Source: Spirochaetales bacterium Spiro_10 (GTDB lineage: Bacteria > Spirochaetota > Spirochaetia > Treponematales > Treponemataceae). From it: 64,000 nucleotides of DNA. The notes beneath the pieces were generated by a model. That model made no database searches. It had not been told where the DNA came from and saw nothing but the letters and a program-made list of their open reading frames with translations. This document shows positions 35,963 through 44,199 of this stretch, piece after piece (positions within the stretch are counted from its first letter, which is position 1; each line of letters starts with the position of its first letter). The stretch spans positions 37,458 to 101,457 of the forward strand of contig LVBL01000059.1 in assembly GCA_001604405.1 (NCBI GenBank), in the 5' to 3' direction. The position numbers were made by a program, and so were the translations under genes.

Positions 35963-36151
35963 TTAGCCGTTATTTTCGGGATTAATTACCTGGCGCCCGC
36001 GATAAAAACCGCACTTGGGGCACACGCGATGGGACAAAACAAGGTTCCCGCAATTTCCGCATTCGGTCAGGGTCGGCGCGGTTAAGCGCATGTTAATCCC
36101 CTGTCGACGGCGGGTACGAGCCTTGGACGTTTTCGCTCTTGGCACTGCCAT
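35963..36151 (-). CDS. rpmF: 50S ribosomal protein L32
   Basis: 62 residues, full length. A basic N-terminal third (KTSKARTRRRQG) and the two-pair zinc motif CGNCG...CPKCG are both present, so this is the zinc-binding C+ form of L32. GAGG lies 9 bases ahead of the ATG. First gene of the rpmF-acpP-rnc unit. Confidence 0.95.
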   Translation of the reverse strand: MAVPRAKTSKARTRRRQGINMRLTAPTLTECGNCGNLVLSHRVCPKCGFYRGRQVINPENNG

Positions 36152-36209
36152 ATATGCAACCTCACATTAAAATTATTTCCGTGCTAAGCTTGGAATAAAG
36201 TTACAACAG

Positions 36210-36238
36210 ATACTATAGTCTTGACGAATCCGTGTCAA
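36210..36238 (-). promoter_or_regulatory. Strong promoter for rpmF-acpP-rnc, overlapped by an inverted repeat
   Basis: Minus strand TTGACA (36233-36238), 17 bases, TAGTAT (36210-36215). The palindrome CTTGAC...GTCAAG with arms 36220-36225 and 36234-36239 covers the -35 box, a candidate operator. Confidence 0.72.
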
Positions 36239-36255
36239 GTGTAATCTTACATTTT

Positions 36256-36756
36256 TCAATTTTTTGTCGAAGTAGTTCTCTCGGCGTATTTTTTACGCAA
36301 CAGGGCGGCGACAGCGGGCGGAACCATGGATGACACATCACCGCCAAGGGAGGCCAGTTCCTTAATCGCGCTTGACCGGAGCACGAAATACTGGGGATCG
36401 GTTGACAGGAATACGGTCTCAATACCCGGATTGAGACCCCGATTCATCATTGCAAGATCGAACTCGTACGAAAAATCGGCAAGGTTCCGAACCCCCCGAA
36501 TAAGAACATGTGCGTCGTTCTTTCTTGCGTACTCGACGATAAGGCTGTTCCAGGAGTGGACGGAAATGGTTGACCAGTCGGAAACCATATCCCGAATCAG
36601 GGCAACCCGCTCGTCGGCCGAAAATAGATAGTTCTTTTCGCTGTTGACAGCCACGACGACGTGAATCTCGTCGAACATGGTACGAGCCCGCTCGATGATG
36701 TTGAGATGGCCAAATGTTGGGGGGTCAAAGGAACCCGGAAAGACGGCTCGAACCAT
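36256..36756 (-). CDS. coaD: Phosphopantetheine adenylyltransferase
   Basis: 166 residues from ATG 36756, the start given by the promoter; the longer open frame begins 20 codons earlier with no family match. [16 protein letters not shown] has the TxGH nucleotide motif, and [23 protein letters not shown] and [16 protein letters not shown] complete the active site. It adenylylates 4'-phosphopantetheine to dephospho-CoA. Neighbour acpP uses the same pantetheine group, though promoters are separate. Confidence 0.95.
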   Translation of the reverse strand: MVRAVFPGSFDPPTFGHLNIIERARTMFDEIHVVVAVNSEKNYLFSADERVALIRDMVSDWSTISVHSWNSLIVEYARKNDAHVLIRGVRNLADFSYEFDLAMMNRGLNPGIETVFLSTDPQYFVLRSSAIKELASLGGDVSSMVPPAVAALLRKKYAERTTSTKN

Positions 36757-36763
36757 ACCGCCC

Positions 36764-36792
36764 ACTGTAGACTTCCCGGAGACGGCCGTCAA
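36764..36792 (-). promoter_or_regulatory. Promoter for coaD, predicted leaderless
   Basis: Minus strand TTGACG (36787-36792), 17 bases, TACAGT (36764-36769), then 7 bases to ATG 36756. No Shine-Dalgarno. Back-to-back with the next promoter (36823-36851) on the other strand. Confidence 0.66.
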
Positions 36793-36822
36793 GCACCCAA
36801 ATATAAAAAAACTCAAAAGTGT

Positions 36823-36851
36823 TTGACGTTTGCGACGGGACGGGATACTAT
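36823..36851 (+). promoter_or_regulatory. Promoter for the lipoprotein gene at 36858, predicted leaderless
   Basis: TTGACG (36823-36828), 17 bases, TACTAT (36846-36851), then six bases (TGAGCC) to ATG 36858. No Shine-Dalgarno. Confidence 0.66.
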
Positions 36852-36857
36852 TGAGCC

Positions 36858-37406
36858 ATGAAGAAAACAGCGGTGCTCCTTTTGTGCGCGACAGTCATAT
36901 TTTCTTCCTGCGGTTCGGGTCCCGCTCCGAACCCCGACGTGACGCCCGCTCGAAACAACGGAGAAAACGGACAACAGACAGCCAGCACGGACGAAGACGT
37001 CGTGGTCCGGTTCGATACCGTCGCGATAACCAAGGCGACGTTCGAAAGCACGAAAAACGAGATGCACGCGGTCGTCGAGGAACTGAACCGTATCACCATG
37101 AATCGGGACTATGACCGATGGCTAACCTATCTTTCCAGCGATTATTATAAGGAATTTTCCAATCCGGACACCCTTGAAAAGGTCTCCGCGAGTTTGCCGA
37201 CAAAGGGGCTCAAACTTCGAAACCTCAAGGATTATTTCTCGTACGTTTTCGTGCCCTCGCGGCAGAACATGCGCGTTGATGACATACAGTTCGTTTCGCC
37301 CACCCGCGTGTACGTTATAATGGAGATCGCGCCCGGTTCTACCGCCGCCATCTACATCCTTGAAAAAACAGACAGGGGTTGGAAGCTTGTTCCCAAAAAC
37401 CAGTAA
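36858..37406 (+). CDS. Putative lipoprotein, unknown function
   Basis: 182 residues. A lipoprotein signal ends Phe-Ser-Ser-Cys (C18), followed by a Ser/Pro/Gly/Asn linker to about residue 45, and then a soluble domain with the [21 protein letters not shown] segment and an ending GWKLVPKNQ that resembles the NTF2-like/DUF4440 fold, although I cannot confirm the family. It would sit at the outer or inner membrane. It is divergent from coaD, with two opposite leaderless promoters in the 101-base gap. Confidence 0.62.
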   Translation: MKKTAVLLLCATVIFSSCGSGPAPNPDVTPARNNGENGQQTASTDEDVVVRFDTVAITKATFESTKNEMHAVVEELNRITMNRDYDRWLTYLSSDYYKEFSNPDTLEKVSASLPTKGLKLRNLKDYFSYVFVPSRQNMRVDDIQFVSPTRVYVIMEIAPGSTAAIYILEKTDRGWKLVPKNQ

Positions 37407-37420
37407 CGGACGGAACACCC

Positions 37421-37449
37421 TTGACTTTGTGCCGAAAATGCCGAATTAT
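37421..37449 (+). promoter_or_regulatory. Possible promoter for the HEAT-repeat gene
   Basis: TTGACT (37421-37426), 17 bases, AATTAT (37444-37449). The leader would be about 45 bases and includes GGGGAGGT ahead of the ATG. A second -10-like TATAAA lies further downstream, so the assignment is open. Confidence 0.4.
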
Positions 37450-37502
37450 TACCTTAATGCCTTGAATTGTATAAACCGTGCTGACCAGGGGAGGTCGTTT
37501 GT

Positions 37503-38246
37503 ATGCGCATAAAACCGTTGGCCATGCTTGTAGCATGCTTGTTTCTTGTGGGTTCTGCCCTTTTTGCTCAACAAGCCGAGGACAAGAAGGCGGACTCTAT
37601 CATGACGGTTGAAGAGGCCTACCTCAGTTCCGTAGAGGGCGTCATCGTCAGGGAACTCGCGATTGCCGAGGGCCGTGACAGCAAACAGGTTGCCCTTCAG
37701 TATATCGAGGGAGCCATTGAAGCCGGCCGGGTCAACGAGGATATGCAGGTAGCGCTCGATTCCCTCGCCAAGGAGGGCATTGGCTCGGTAATCCGGGAGT
37801 CCGGTCGTACGGTGAATAACTTCCCCGACATCCGGATGAAGGCCTGCGAACTTCTCGGGAAGATGGGGACCGTCGAGGCAAAAAACACCCTCGTCGCGGT
37901 CATGTACGCCGATAACGAGCCGGCCGTCATCACGTCGGCTGTCAAGTCGCTCGGTGATCTCGGTTATAACGACAACGACGAAGTAGTAGAGATGATCAAC
38001 TGGGTTACCAGGAAGTTCGACATCATCCTTCCGACAAGCTCCCTTGCGCTCGAGGTACTCAATACCTATGAGAAACTCGCACCGAACGTCAAGAACAAGT
38101 CGGGAATGGTGGAATCGATCATCCGGATTGCCGGAAACTACAATTACGTGACGCCCGTCCGCAATCGCGCGTACGAAGTGCTCAAGAACGTGAGCGGAAA
38201 CGGAAACGGCAAGGGAAACCAGAGCGCCAAGAGCGATAAGAAATAA
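37503..38246 (+). CDS. Exported HEAT-like repeat protein, unknown
   Basis: 247 residues. Cleavable signal peptide (hydrophobic core about 9-20, Ala-Gln-Gln cut region) then five or so helical HEAT-like repeats (DIRMKACELLGKMGTVEAKNTLVAVMY, EPAVITSAVKSLGDLGYNDNDEVVEMI, VRNRAYEVLKNVSG). A Lys/Ser/Asn-rich tail ends the protein. Repeats of this sort mediate protein binding, probably in the periplasm. GGGGAGG lies near the start. A strong bidirectional terminator follows. Confidence 0.68.
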   Translation: MRIKPLAMLVACLFLVGSALFAQQAEDKKADSIMTVEEAYLSSVEGVIVRELAIAEGRDSKQVALQYIEGAIEAGRVNEDMQVALDSLAKEGIGSVIRESGRTVNNFPDIRMKACELLGKMGTVEAKNTLVAVMYADNEPAVITSAVKSLGDLGYNDNDEVVEMINWVTRKFDIILPTSSLALEVLNTYEKLAPNVKNKSGMVESIIRIAGNYNYVTPVRNRAYEVLKNVSGNGNGKGNQSAKSDKK

Positions 38247-38263
38247 GCTTGTATGGCTGCAAT

Positions 38264-38294
38264 AAAAAAACCCGGCCGTTGCCGGGTTTTTTTT
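38264..38294. terminator. Bidirectional intrinsic terminator
   Basis: CCCGGC (38271-38276) pairs with GCCGGG (38281-38286) with a CGTT loop. T8 follows on the plus strand (38287-38294), and A7 precedes it (38264-38270), so it serves both the HEAT gene (+) and tRNA-Arg (-). Confidence 0.93.
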
Positions 38295-38334
38295 CGTCTT
38301 GAGACGAACCAATCAGATGTAAACGTGCATAATA

Positions 38335-38408
<74 letters not shown>

Positions 38409-38420
38409 GCGTGGTAACTC

Positions 38421-38449
38421 ATTACAGCGGAAAAACACCACTTTGTCAA
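38421..38449 (-). promoter_or_regulatory. Promoter of tRNA-Arg
   Basis: Minus strand TTGACA (38444-38449), 17 bases, TGTAAT (38421-38426), about 12 bases ahead of tRNA-Arg. The segment also overlaps the region upstream of maf. Confidence 0.78.
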
Positions 38450-38467
38450 CCAATGGGAGAATGTACC

Positions 38468-39049
38468 GTGGATTCTATCGTTTTAGCCTCTACCTCGCCT
38501 CGCCGTCAGGAATTGCTCAAAGCCCTGAACATCCCCTTTTCAGTCGTCTCTCCCGATTACGAGGAGCAACCGGTGGACGGTCTCGACGCCGCCGAGTTGG
38601 CCGAGCTGTATTCGATGAAAAAAGTCGAGTCGGTGATAAAATTGAAGTTGTCCCTCACAATGCCCTGGGTTTTGGGGGCCGACACCATAATCTGCCAGGG
38701 ATCGCGCATCTTCAGGAAGCCGGAGTCCCGCGAGGAGGCCGCTTCCATGCTCCGTTCCTTCTCCGGAACGACTCATGAGGTCATTACCGCGATCAGTCTC
38801 TACGATTCGGTCACGACGTTCACCACGAGCAAAACGAGCAGAAACACGGTTCACTTCGCGCCCCTCACCGATGAGGAAATCGAGCGTTACCTCGATACCG
38901 GGGAGTGGCAGGGAGTCGCCGGGGGATACCGCATACAGGGTCGCGCGGCCTTCTTCATCCACAGAATAGAGGGTTCCTGGAGCGGTATCGTAGGCTTGCC
39001 ACTACACGAATTATATGCCATACTCCGCGAGCACGGATATCGCATTTAG
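38468..39049 (+). CDS. maf: Maf-like nucleoside triphosphate pyrophosphatase
   Basis: 193 residues. Maf motifs: LASTSPRRQELLK near the start, LGADTIICQGSRIFRKPESREEAASML in the middle, and TGEWQGVAGGYRIQGRAAFFI near the C-terminus. It hydrolyses canonical or modified dTTP/UTP-like nucleotides as a cell-cleaning step. The start is GTG 38468 (GGGAGA 7 bases ahead), preferred over the ATG at 38453, which has no Shine-Dalgarno. It may begin the ribosomal-protein operon that follows after 103 bases. Confidence 0.9.
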   Translation: MDSIVLASTSPRRQELLKALNIPFSVVSPDYEEQPVDGLDAAELAELYSMKKVESVIKLKLSLTMPWVLGADTIICQGSRIFRKPESREEAASMLRSFSGTTHEVITAISLYDSVTTFTTSKTSRNTVHFAPLTDEEIERYLDTGEWQGVAGGYRIQGRAAFFIHRIEGSWSGIVGLPLHELYAILREHGYRI

Positions 39050-39152
39050 CCTGTCCGGCACATCTTCCGGGGCCTTCGGGCGTCCGAGAATCAGAGAAGG
39101 GGCGGTGTAATACTGACCAGTCGGTCCGTTTCGCCGCAAAAGGAGTCAACTC

Positions 39153-40025
39153 ATGGCAGTAGTCACCATGAAAAGTCTGCTTGAATCAGGCGTGCACTTC
39201 GGGCACCAGGTCAAGCGTTGGGATCCCCGCATGAAGAAGTATATCTTCGCGGAACGCAACGGGATTCATATCATCGATCTTCAGAAAACCATTCTGTCGA
39301 TCAAGGAAGCCTACGAGGCCGTCCGCAAGACCGCCGCCGCCGGCAAGAGCGTGCTCTTCGTCGGAACAAAGAAACAGGCGCAGCAGACGATCGCGAAGGA
39401 AGCCGAACGATGCGGAATGTTCTTCGTGAACAACCGCTGGCTGGGCGGAATGCTTACCAATTTCACCACCATCAAGAAGAGCCTCCTCCGTCTCAAGAAA
39501 ATCGAGAAGATGGAGATCGACGGGACCTTCGAGAGCCTCACCAAGAAAGAAATCGCCGCTCTTCAGAAAGAGAAGGCGAAGCTCGAGAAAAACCTTGGCG
39601 GCATCAAGGAGATGAAGGAACTTCCCGGAATCATCTTCGTGATCGATACCCGCAAGGAAACCATCGCCGTCGCCGAGGCGCGCCGCATGGGCATCCCCAT
39701 CGTTGCCGTCGTTGACACGAACTGCAATCCCGAAGGCATCGACTATCCGATCCCGGGAAACGACGACGCCATCCGCGCCATCTCCCTCTTTACGCAGATC
39801 ATCGCGAACGCCGTCGTAGAGGCGGATAACGAGAACGGTCTCAAGATCATCGAGAACCTCCAGGATGACGAGGAAGACGCCGAGTCCGGCGCCGCTCCCG
39901 TGCAGAAGGAAGAGGAAATCGAGGATTACAGCAATTACACTCCCGCGGAAACCAAGACCGAGGAGCCGGCCGCCGAGGCGACCGAAAGCCTCGTCGACGA
40001 GGACAAACTCTACGACGAGAAATAA
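39153..40025 (+). CDS. rpsB: 30S ribosomal protein S2
   Basis: 290 residues. The S2 core starts [27 protein letters not shown] and includes [14 protein letters not shown], and a [29 protein letters not shown] block. The tail beyond ~240 is acidic (Glu/Asp/Thr-rich, some 45 residues), longer than in most S2. AGGAG precedes the ATG. A GC-rich leader of ~100 bases from the maf gene holds no clear regulator. Confidence 0.97.
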   Translation: MAVVTMKSLLESGVHFGHQVKRWDPRMKKYIFAERNGIHIIDLQKTILSIKEAYEAVRKTAAAGKSVLFVGTKKQAQQTIAKEAERCGMFFVNNRWLGGMLTNFTTIKKSLLRLKKIEKMEIDGTFESLTKKEIAALQKEKAKLEKNLGGIKEMKELPGIIFVIDTRKETIAVAEARRMGIPIVAVVDTNCNPEGIDYPIPGNDDAIRAISLFTQIIANAVVEADNENGLKIIENLQDDEEDAESGAAPVQKEEEIEDYSNYTPAETKTEEPAAEATESLVDEDKLYDEK

Positions 40026-40082
40026 CGGTTTGGCGCGCGGGCCCTGTCGCCCGCGCCCTTGCCCGTAACAAGGAGACGATTC

Positions 40083-40922
40083 ATGGACATAAAGGCATCT
40101 GACGTTAAGGCCCTGCGCGACATAACCGGCGCGGGCATGATGGAGTGCAAGAACGCCCTCGTCGAGTGCAACGGCGACTCAGCCGCCGCCGAAAAACTCC
40201 TCAAGGAAAAGGGTCTCGCCGCGGTCGAGAAGCGTGCCGGAAGGGCCACGAGCGAAGGCCTCGTGCTGGTCAAGACCGACGGCAAGAAGGCCGTCATGGC
40301 CGAACTCACCTGCGAAACCGATTTCGTCGCGAAGAACGCCGACTTCATCGCCCTTGGCGAGAAGGTCATCGAAACCGCCTTCGCGAAGGGGTATACCGAG
40401 GTCACTACGGACCTCTCCACGATGGTTCTTGACCTTGCGACGAAGGTCCGCGAGAACATGACCCTTACCCGGGTCGTTTCCGTAAGCGCGTCGGCCAACG
40501 AGTATATCGAGAAATACATCCACTCCGACAAGAAAACCGGCGCGCTTGTGGTTCTCAAGGCCGACAAGCCGGAGATTCTCTCCAACCAGGCCGTGCGCGA
40601 GTTCGCGTACGACTGCTGTCTGCATCTCGCCGCCTTCGCGCCCCTGTATCCCGATACCGGCTCCGTCGACAAGGCCTATATCGCCGAGCAGACCGAGATA
40701 TTCACGAAGCAGGTCGCGGAACTCGACAAACCCGAGAACGTCAAGGCCGGCATCGTGCAGGGAAAGATCAAGAAACATCTCGCGGACATCTGCTTCCTCG
40801 AGCAGCCGTTCGTCAAGGATGACAAGGTTTCCGTCGCGAAGAAGATGGACGAAGTCGGAAAGGCGGCCGGCGGAAAGCTCGAGCTTTCCAAGATGGTCCT
40901 GTTCCAGCTCGGAGCGAAGTAA
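40083..40922 (+). CDS. tsf: Elongation factor Ts
   Basis: 279 residues from ATG 40083, with AAGGAG ahead. MDIKASDVKALRDITGAGMMECKNAL is the conserved N-terminal module, and CETDFVAKNADFI is the Cys-Glu-Thr-Asp-Phe-Val motif that contacts EF-Tu. Two subdomains and the dimerisation region are full length. It restores EF-Tu to its GTP form during translation. Confidence 0.97.
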   Translation: MDIKASDVKALRDITGAGMMECKNALVECNGDSAAAEKLLKEKGLAAVEKRAGRATSEGLVLVKTDGKKAVMAELTCETDFVAKNADFIALGEKVIETAFAKGYTEVTTDLSTMVLDLATKVRENMTLTRVVSVSASANEYIEKYIHSDKKTGALVVLKADKPEILSNQAVREFAYDCCLHLAAFAPLYPDTGSVDKAYIAEQTEIFTKQVAELDKPENVKAGIVQGKIKKHLADICFLEQPFVKDDKVSVAKKMDEVGKAAGGKLELSKMVLFQLGAK

Positions 40923-40928
40923 TGCCCG

Positions 40929-40970
40929 AACGGGACCGCGCCGCCCGGTGCAGGTCCCGTTTTCATTTTC
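40929..40970 (+). terminator. Hairpin between tsf and frr (terminator or attenuator)
   Basis: AACGGGACC (40929-40937) pairs with GGTCCCGTT (40953-40961) with a 15-base loop, and a T-rich tail TTCATTTTC follows. It can act as a leaky terminator that sets the ratio of tsf to the downstream genes. Confidence 0.6.
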
Positions 40971-40996
40971 ACGCGTAATTCCATAGGAGGACTCAG

Positions 40997-41551
40997 ATGT
41001 CCGATACCATCGTCGTTCACGTCGAGCGAATGAAAAAATCGATTCAGTCCCTTAAGGACGATTTGAACACCATCCGTACGGGGCGTGCCTCGGCCTCGCT
41101 CTTTGACAGGGTACGCGTCGACTATTACGGCGACAAATCTCCGTTAAGCCAGGTCGCAACCATATCGATTCCGGAAGCGCGTCTTGTCGTGATTCAGCCC
41201 TGGGACAAGGGCCTGATCGGGGAAATCGAGAAGGCACTTCAAAAATCCGAGCTTGGCCTCAACCCCTCGAACGACGGCAAGGTTATCCGAATCGCCATCC
41301 CGCCGCTCACGGAAGAACGCCGCAGGGAACTCGTCAAGCAGGCCAAGGCCCAGGCGGAACAGAGCCGCGTGGCGATCAGGAATATCAGGCGCGACGGCAA
41401 CGACGAGTTGAAAAAGCTCGAGAAGGACGGACAGCTTACCGAGGACGGCCTCAAGACCGCCGAGGACGAGCTTCAAAAAGAAACCGACAAGTTCATCCAG
41501 GAAATAAACAAGATACTCGAGGATAAAGAAAAGGAAATCATGGAAGGCTGA
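40997..41551 (+). CDS. frr: Ribosome recycling factor
   Basis: 184 residues. The RRF two-domain pattern is present: [29 protein letters not shown] near the N-terminus and [32 protein letters not shown]. It splits post-termination ribosomes with EF-G. GGAGG is 7 bases ahead. pyrH, which usually lies between tsf and frr, is absent here. The stop overlaps uppS by one base (TGATG). Confidence 0.97.
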   Translation: MSDTIVVHVERMKKSIQSLKDDLNTIRTGRASASLFDRVRVDYYGDKSPLSQVATISIPEARLVVIQPWDKGLIGEIEKALQKSELGLNPSNDGKVIRIAIPPLTEERRRELVKQAKAQAEQSRVAIRNIRRDGNDELKKLEKDGQLTEDGLKTAEDELQKETDKFIQEINKILEDKEKEIMEG

Positions 41552-42237
41552 TGAGCGACTTACCCCGTCACATCGGCATTATCATGGACGGCAACGGGCG
41601 CTGGGCCAAGAAAAGGGGCGCCCCGAGAACGGTGGGTCATCAGCAGGGACTTGAGGCCGCCAAGCGCGTCATTCAGCGGGCGTCGGAACTGAACGTTCAA
41701 TGCGTGTCGCTGTTTGCCTTTTCCACCGAAAACTGGAAGCGCGCGGCCGATGAAGTCGGTTTCCTGATGTCCCTCATAGCCACGCATCTTCGCGCCGAGC
41801 TTGACTTCTACCGCAAAAACGGAATTCGCGTAATCCATCTGGGCGACATCTCCGCCCTCCCCCAGAATATCGCTAGGGAGATTACCGATATCGTCGCGGA
41901 AACCTCGGCATACTCGCGCATGACCGTCGCTCTGGCCATCAACTACGGCGGTCAGGACGAGATCATACGGGCTATCCGGAAGGTCCCCGCGGACAGCATC
42001 TCCACTCTGACGGCCGAGGCATTCGGCGCCTTTCTCGACGCTCCCGATTTGCCCCCGGTCGACCTGGTAATCCGCACGAGCGGGGAACGACGTTTGAGCA
42101 ATTTCATGCTCTGGCAGACGGCCTACGCGGAATTCTATTTCAGCGATGAGCTCTGGCCCGACTGGGATGGCGAAAAATTCGATCTCGCGCTAAACTATTA
42201 TAAATCGCGCGACAGACGCTTTGGTGGTATAAAATGA
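41551..42237 (+). CDS. uppS: Undecaprenyl diphosphate synthase
   Basis: 228 residues. Cis-prenyltransferase motifs GIIMDGNGRWAKKRG (catalytic Asp), VSLFAFSTENWKR, RTSGERRLSNFMLWQTAYAEFYF. Makes the C55 lipid carrier for cell-wall and polysaccharide synthesis. TGATG overlap with frr and ATGA overlap with cdsA couple lipid-carrier and phospholipid synthesis to translation genes. Confidence 0.96.
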   Translation: MSDLPRHIGIIMDGNGRWAKKRGAPRTVGHQQGLEAAKRVIQRASELNVQCVSLFAFSTENWKRAADEVGFLMSLIATHLRAELDFYRKNGIRVIHLGDISALPQNIAREITDIVAETSAYSRMTVALAINYGGQDEIIRAIRKVPADSISTLTAEAFGAFLDAPDLPPVDLVIRTSGERRLSNFMLWQTAYAEFYFSDELWPDWDGEKFDLALNYYKSRDRRFGGIK

Positions 42238-43079
42238 GAAAACTAATCGAACGGCTCCTGCTGTTTTTCTTCGGTCTTCCGCTTATCGTCGCATCGGTAT
42301 TCTTTCTTCCCCACTTCAACTACCTCTTCTTTCATATCGAGATCCTCGTTTTTGCCGCCTTCGCGGTCGTTGAGATGCGCGCGCTTCTGGCGACGCGCCT
42401 TCCGGTACTGCCCCTGCCCGTCTCTCTCGTCACCGCCCTAATAGTGCCGGCAACGGCGTCCGCAGCGGCGGTATTCGGTTTCCCGCTTCACGCCATCTTC
42501 GTATCCTCGGCCCTGGCGTGCATCGTTATCCTGGTATGGGAATTCGTCGCCTCCTTCTCGGGCTCCTTCGAAAAGGCCGCCGGAAGGATCGCCTCGTCGT
42601 TCACCATAATCATTTATCCGTCCACCCTTATCACCTACCTCTGCGCCCTCACCGTCCGCGAGAACGCGGGCGCGCTCCTGAGCGTATTCTTCCTCATGGT
42701 ATTCATGTGCGACTCCCTGGCCTGGTTTTTCGGGATGCTTTTCGGAAAGGGCAACAGGGGGCTGATTCCCGCAAGTCCCAACAAAAGCATCGCAGGGTTT
42801 TGCGGCGGGTATTTCGGATCAATAGTCGCCGGAATCATCGGCTCGTACCTTTTTTACGACGCTTTTGGCGGAAGCATGGGACGGCTCGTCATTACGGGCG
42901 TGTGCACCGCGACCATGGCGATAATCGGCGACATCATCGAGTCGATCCTGAAACGGTCAACGGGCATCAAGGATTCCGGCACGCTTATCCCCGGAAGGGG
43001 CGGCGTACTGGACAGCATAGACTCCGTAATCCTAGCCGCGCCCGTATTCTACATAGTTACGGAACTGTTCTTCGGATAA
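42234..43079 (+). CDS. cdsA: Phosphatidate cytidylyltransferase (CDP-diglyceride synthase)
   Basis: 281 residues with about eight membrane segments. The C-terminal motif region ESILKRSTGIKDSGTLIPGRGGVLDSIDS has the Lys-Arg and Lys-Asp core, but the usual PGHGGxxDR reads PGRGGVLDS, with the conserved His and Arg replaced by Arg and Ser. Family assignment stands by position, length and the rest of the motif. It makes CDP-diacylglycerol for phospholipid synthesis. Confidence 0.88.
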   Translation: MRKLIERLLLFFFGLPLIVASVFFLPHFNYLFFHIEILVFAAFAVVEMRALLATRLPVLPLPVSLVTALIVPATASAAAVFGFPLHAIFVSSALACIVILVWEFVASFSGSFEKAAGRIASSFTIIIYPSTLITYLCALTVRENAGALLSVFFLMVFMCDSLAWFFGMLFGKGNRGLIPASPNKSIAGFCGGYFGSIVAGIIGSYLFYDAFGGSMGRLVITGVCTATMAIIGDIIESILKRSTGIKDSGTLIPGRGGVLDSIDSVILAAPVFYIVTELFFG

Positions 43080-43083
43080 TTCG

Positions 43084-44199
43084 ATGAAAGACACAAAACG
43101 GGTCATAGTGCTCGGCGCGACGGGCTCCATCGGGAAAAGCTCCCTTGACGTGATCAGGAGTAACCCGGACGCATTCACCGTCGCGGGACTTTCTGCCCAT
43201 TCGGACATGCGGGCCCTTTCCGCCCTCCGGGAAGAATTTCCCGCGGCTTCGTCGGTTCTCTCCGGAACCGACGGGGAGCCGGCGCTATTGGCGATGATTC
43301 GGGACACCGGGGCCGACGTAGTCGTTAACGGGATAGCGGGTGCGAGCGGGCTCCTGCCGTCGGTCGCGGCACTTGAGTCCGGCAAGGATCTCGCGCTCGC
43401 GAACAAGGAAACCGTCGTGATGGCGGGTCCTCTGATCCGCTCACTCGCGGACCGGACAGGACGCGCCATATTGCCGGTCGACTCGGAGCATTCGGCTGTG
43501 TTTTCCCTGATCGAGGCCTATGGCCACGACGCGGTCTCGGAGATAATTCTTACCGCCTCCGGCGGCCCGTTCCGCACGTGGGATGAGGACCGTATCCGCT
43601 CGGCGACACCGGCCGACGCGCTCCGGCACCCGACATGGTCGATGGGCTCGAAGATAACGATAGATTCGGCCTCGCTCGCCAACAAGGGCCTCGAGGTCAT
43701 CGAGGCGGTCCGGCTCTTCGGCCTTTCGCCGGATGCCGTCAAGGTCGTGGTCCACCCGGAAAGCCTCGTACACTCGTTCATCAGGACGCGTGACGGCGTG
43801 CTGTACGCGCAGGTTTCCCACCCCGACATGCGCCATCCCATCCTTTCCGCGCTCTTTTGGCCCAAGCCGCAAGATAACGATTTGCGCCCGCTTTCCTTTG
43901 ACGAGGCCTTCTCCATGCACTTCGAGCCTCCCAGAAGACAGGCCTTCCCGATGCTCGCTCTCGCGTATCGGGCGGCATCGCTCGGATGTTTGTATCCGGT
44001 ATGCTATAATGCCGCAAACGAGATCGCCGTGGAGTGTTTTCTCGCGGGGTCTCTCCCCTTCGGGGGGATTCCCGAATTGGTCGCACTGGTCATGGACGGT
44101 GACTGGTCAACCGAGCCGTCGAACTTCGGGGATGTCCTCGAGGCCGATCGCAGGGCTCGGGGAATAGCCCGGCAATACGTCAAGGAGCGCGCGTGGTGA
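43084..44199 (+). CDS. dxr: 1-deoxy-D-xylulose 5-phosphate reductoisomerase
   Basis: 371 residues. NADPH site GATGSIGKSSLDVI at the N-terminus, then VVMAGPLI, TASGGPFRT, KITIDSASLANKGLEVIEA, and HPESLVHSF for substrate and metal. It makes MEP in the non-mevalonate isoprenoid route, upstream of the substrate for UppS. The start follows the cdsA stop by four bases. Confidence 0.96.
   Translation: MKDTKRVIVLGATGSIGKSSLDVIRSNPDAFTVAGLSAHSDMRALSALREEFPAASSVLSGTDGEPALLAMIRDTGADVVVNGIAGASGLLPSVAALESGKDLALANKETVVMAGPLIRSLADRTGRAILPVDSEHSAVFSLIEAYGHDAVSEIILTASGGPFRTWDEDRIRSATPADALRHPTWSMGSKITIDSASLANKGLEVIEAVRLFGLSPDAVKVVVHPESLVHSFIRTRDGVLYAQVSHPDMRHPILSALFWPKPQDNDLRPLSFDEAFSMHFEPPRRQAFPMLALAYRAASLGCLYPVCYNAANEIAVECFLAGSLPFGGIPELVALVMDGDWSTEPSNFGDVLEADRRARGIARQYVKERAW

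Noticed and set aside
39050..39152. Riboswitch or promoter in the rpsB leader
   Set aside because: TAATAC resembles a -10 but no -35 is found at the right distance, and no known leader motif is recognisable.
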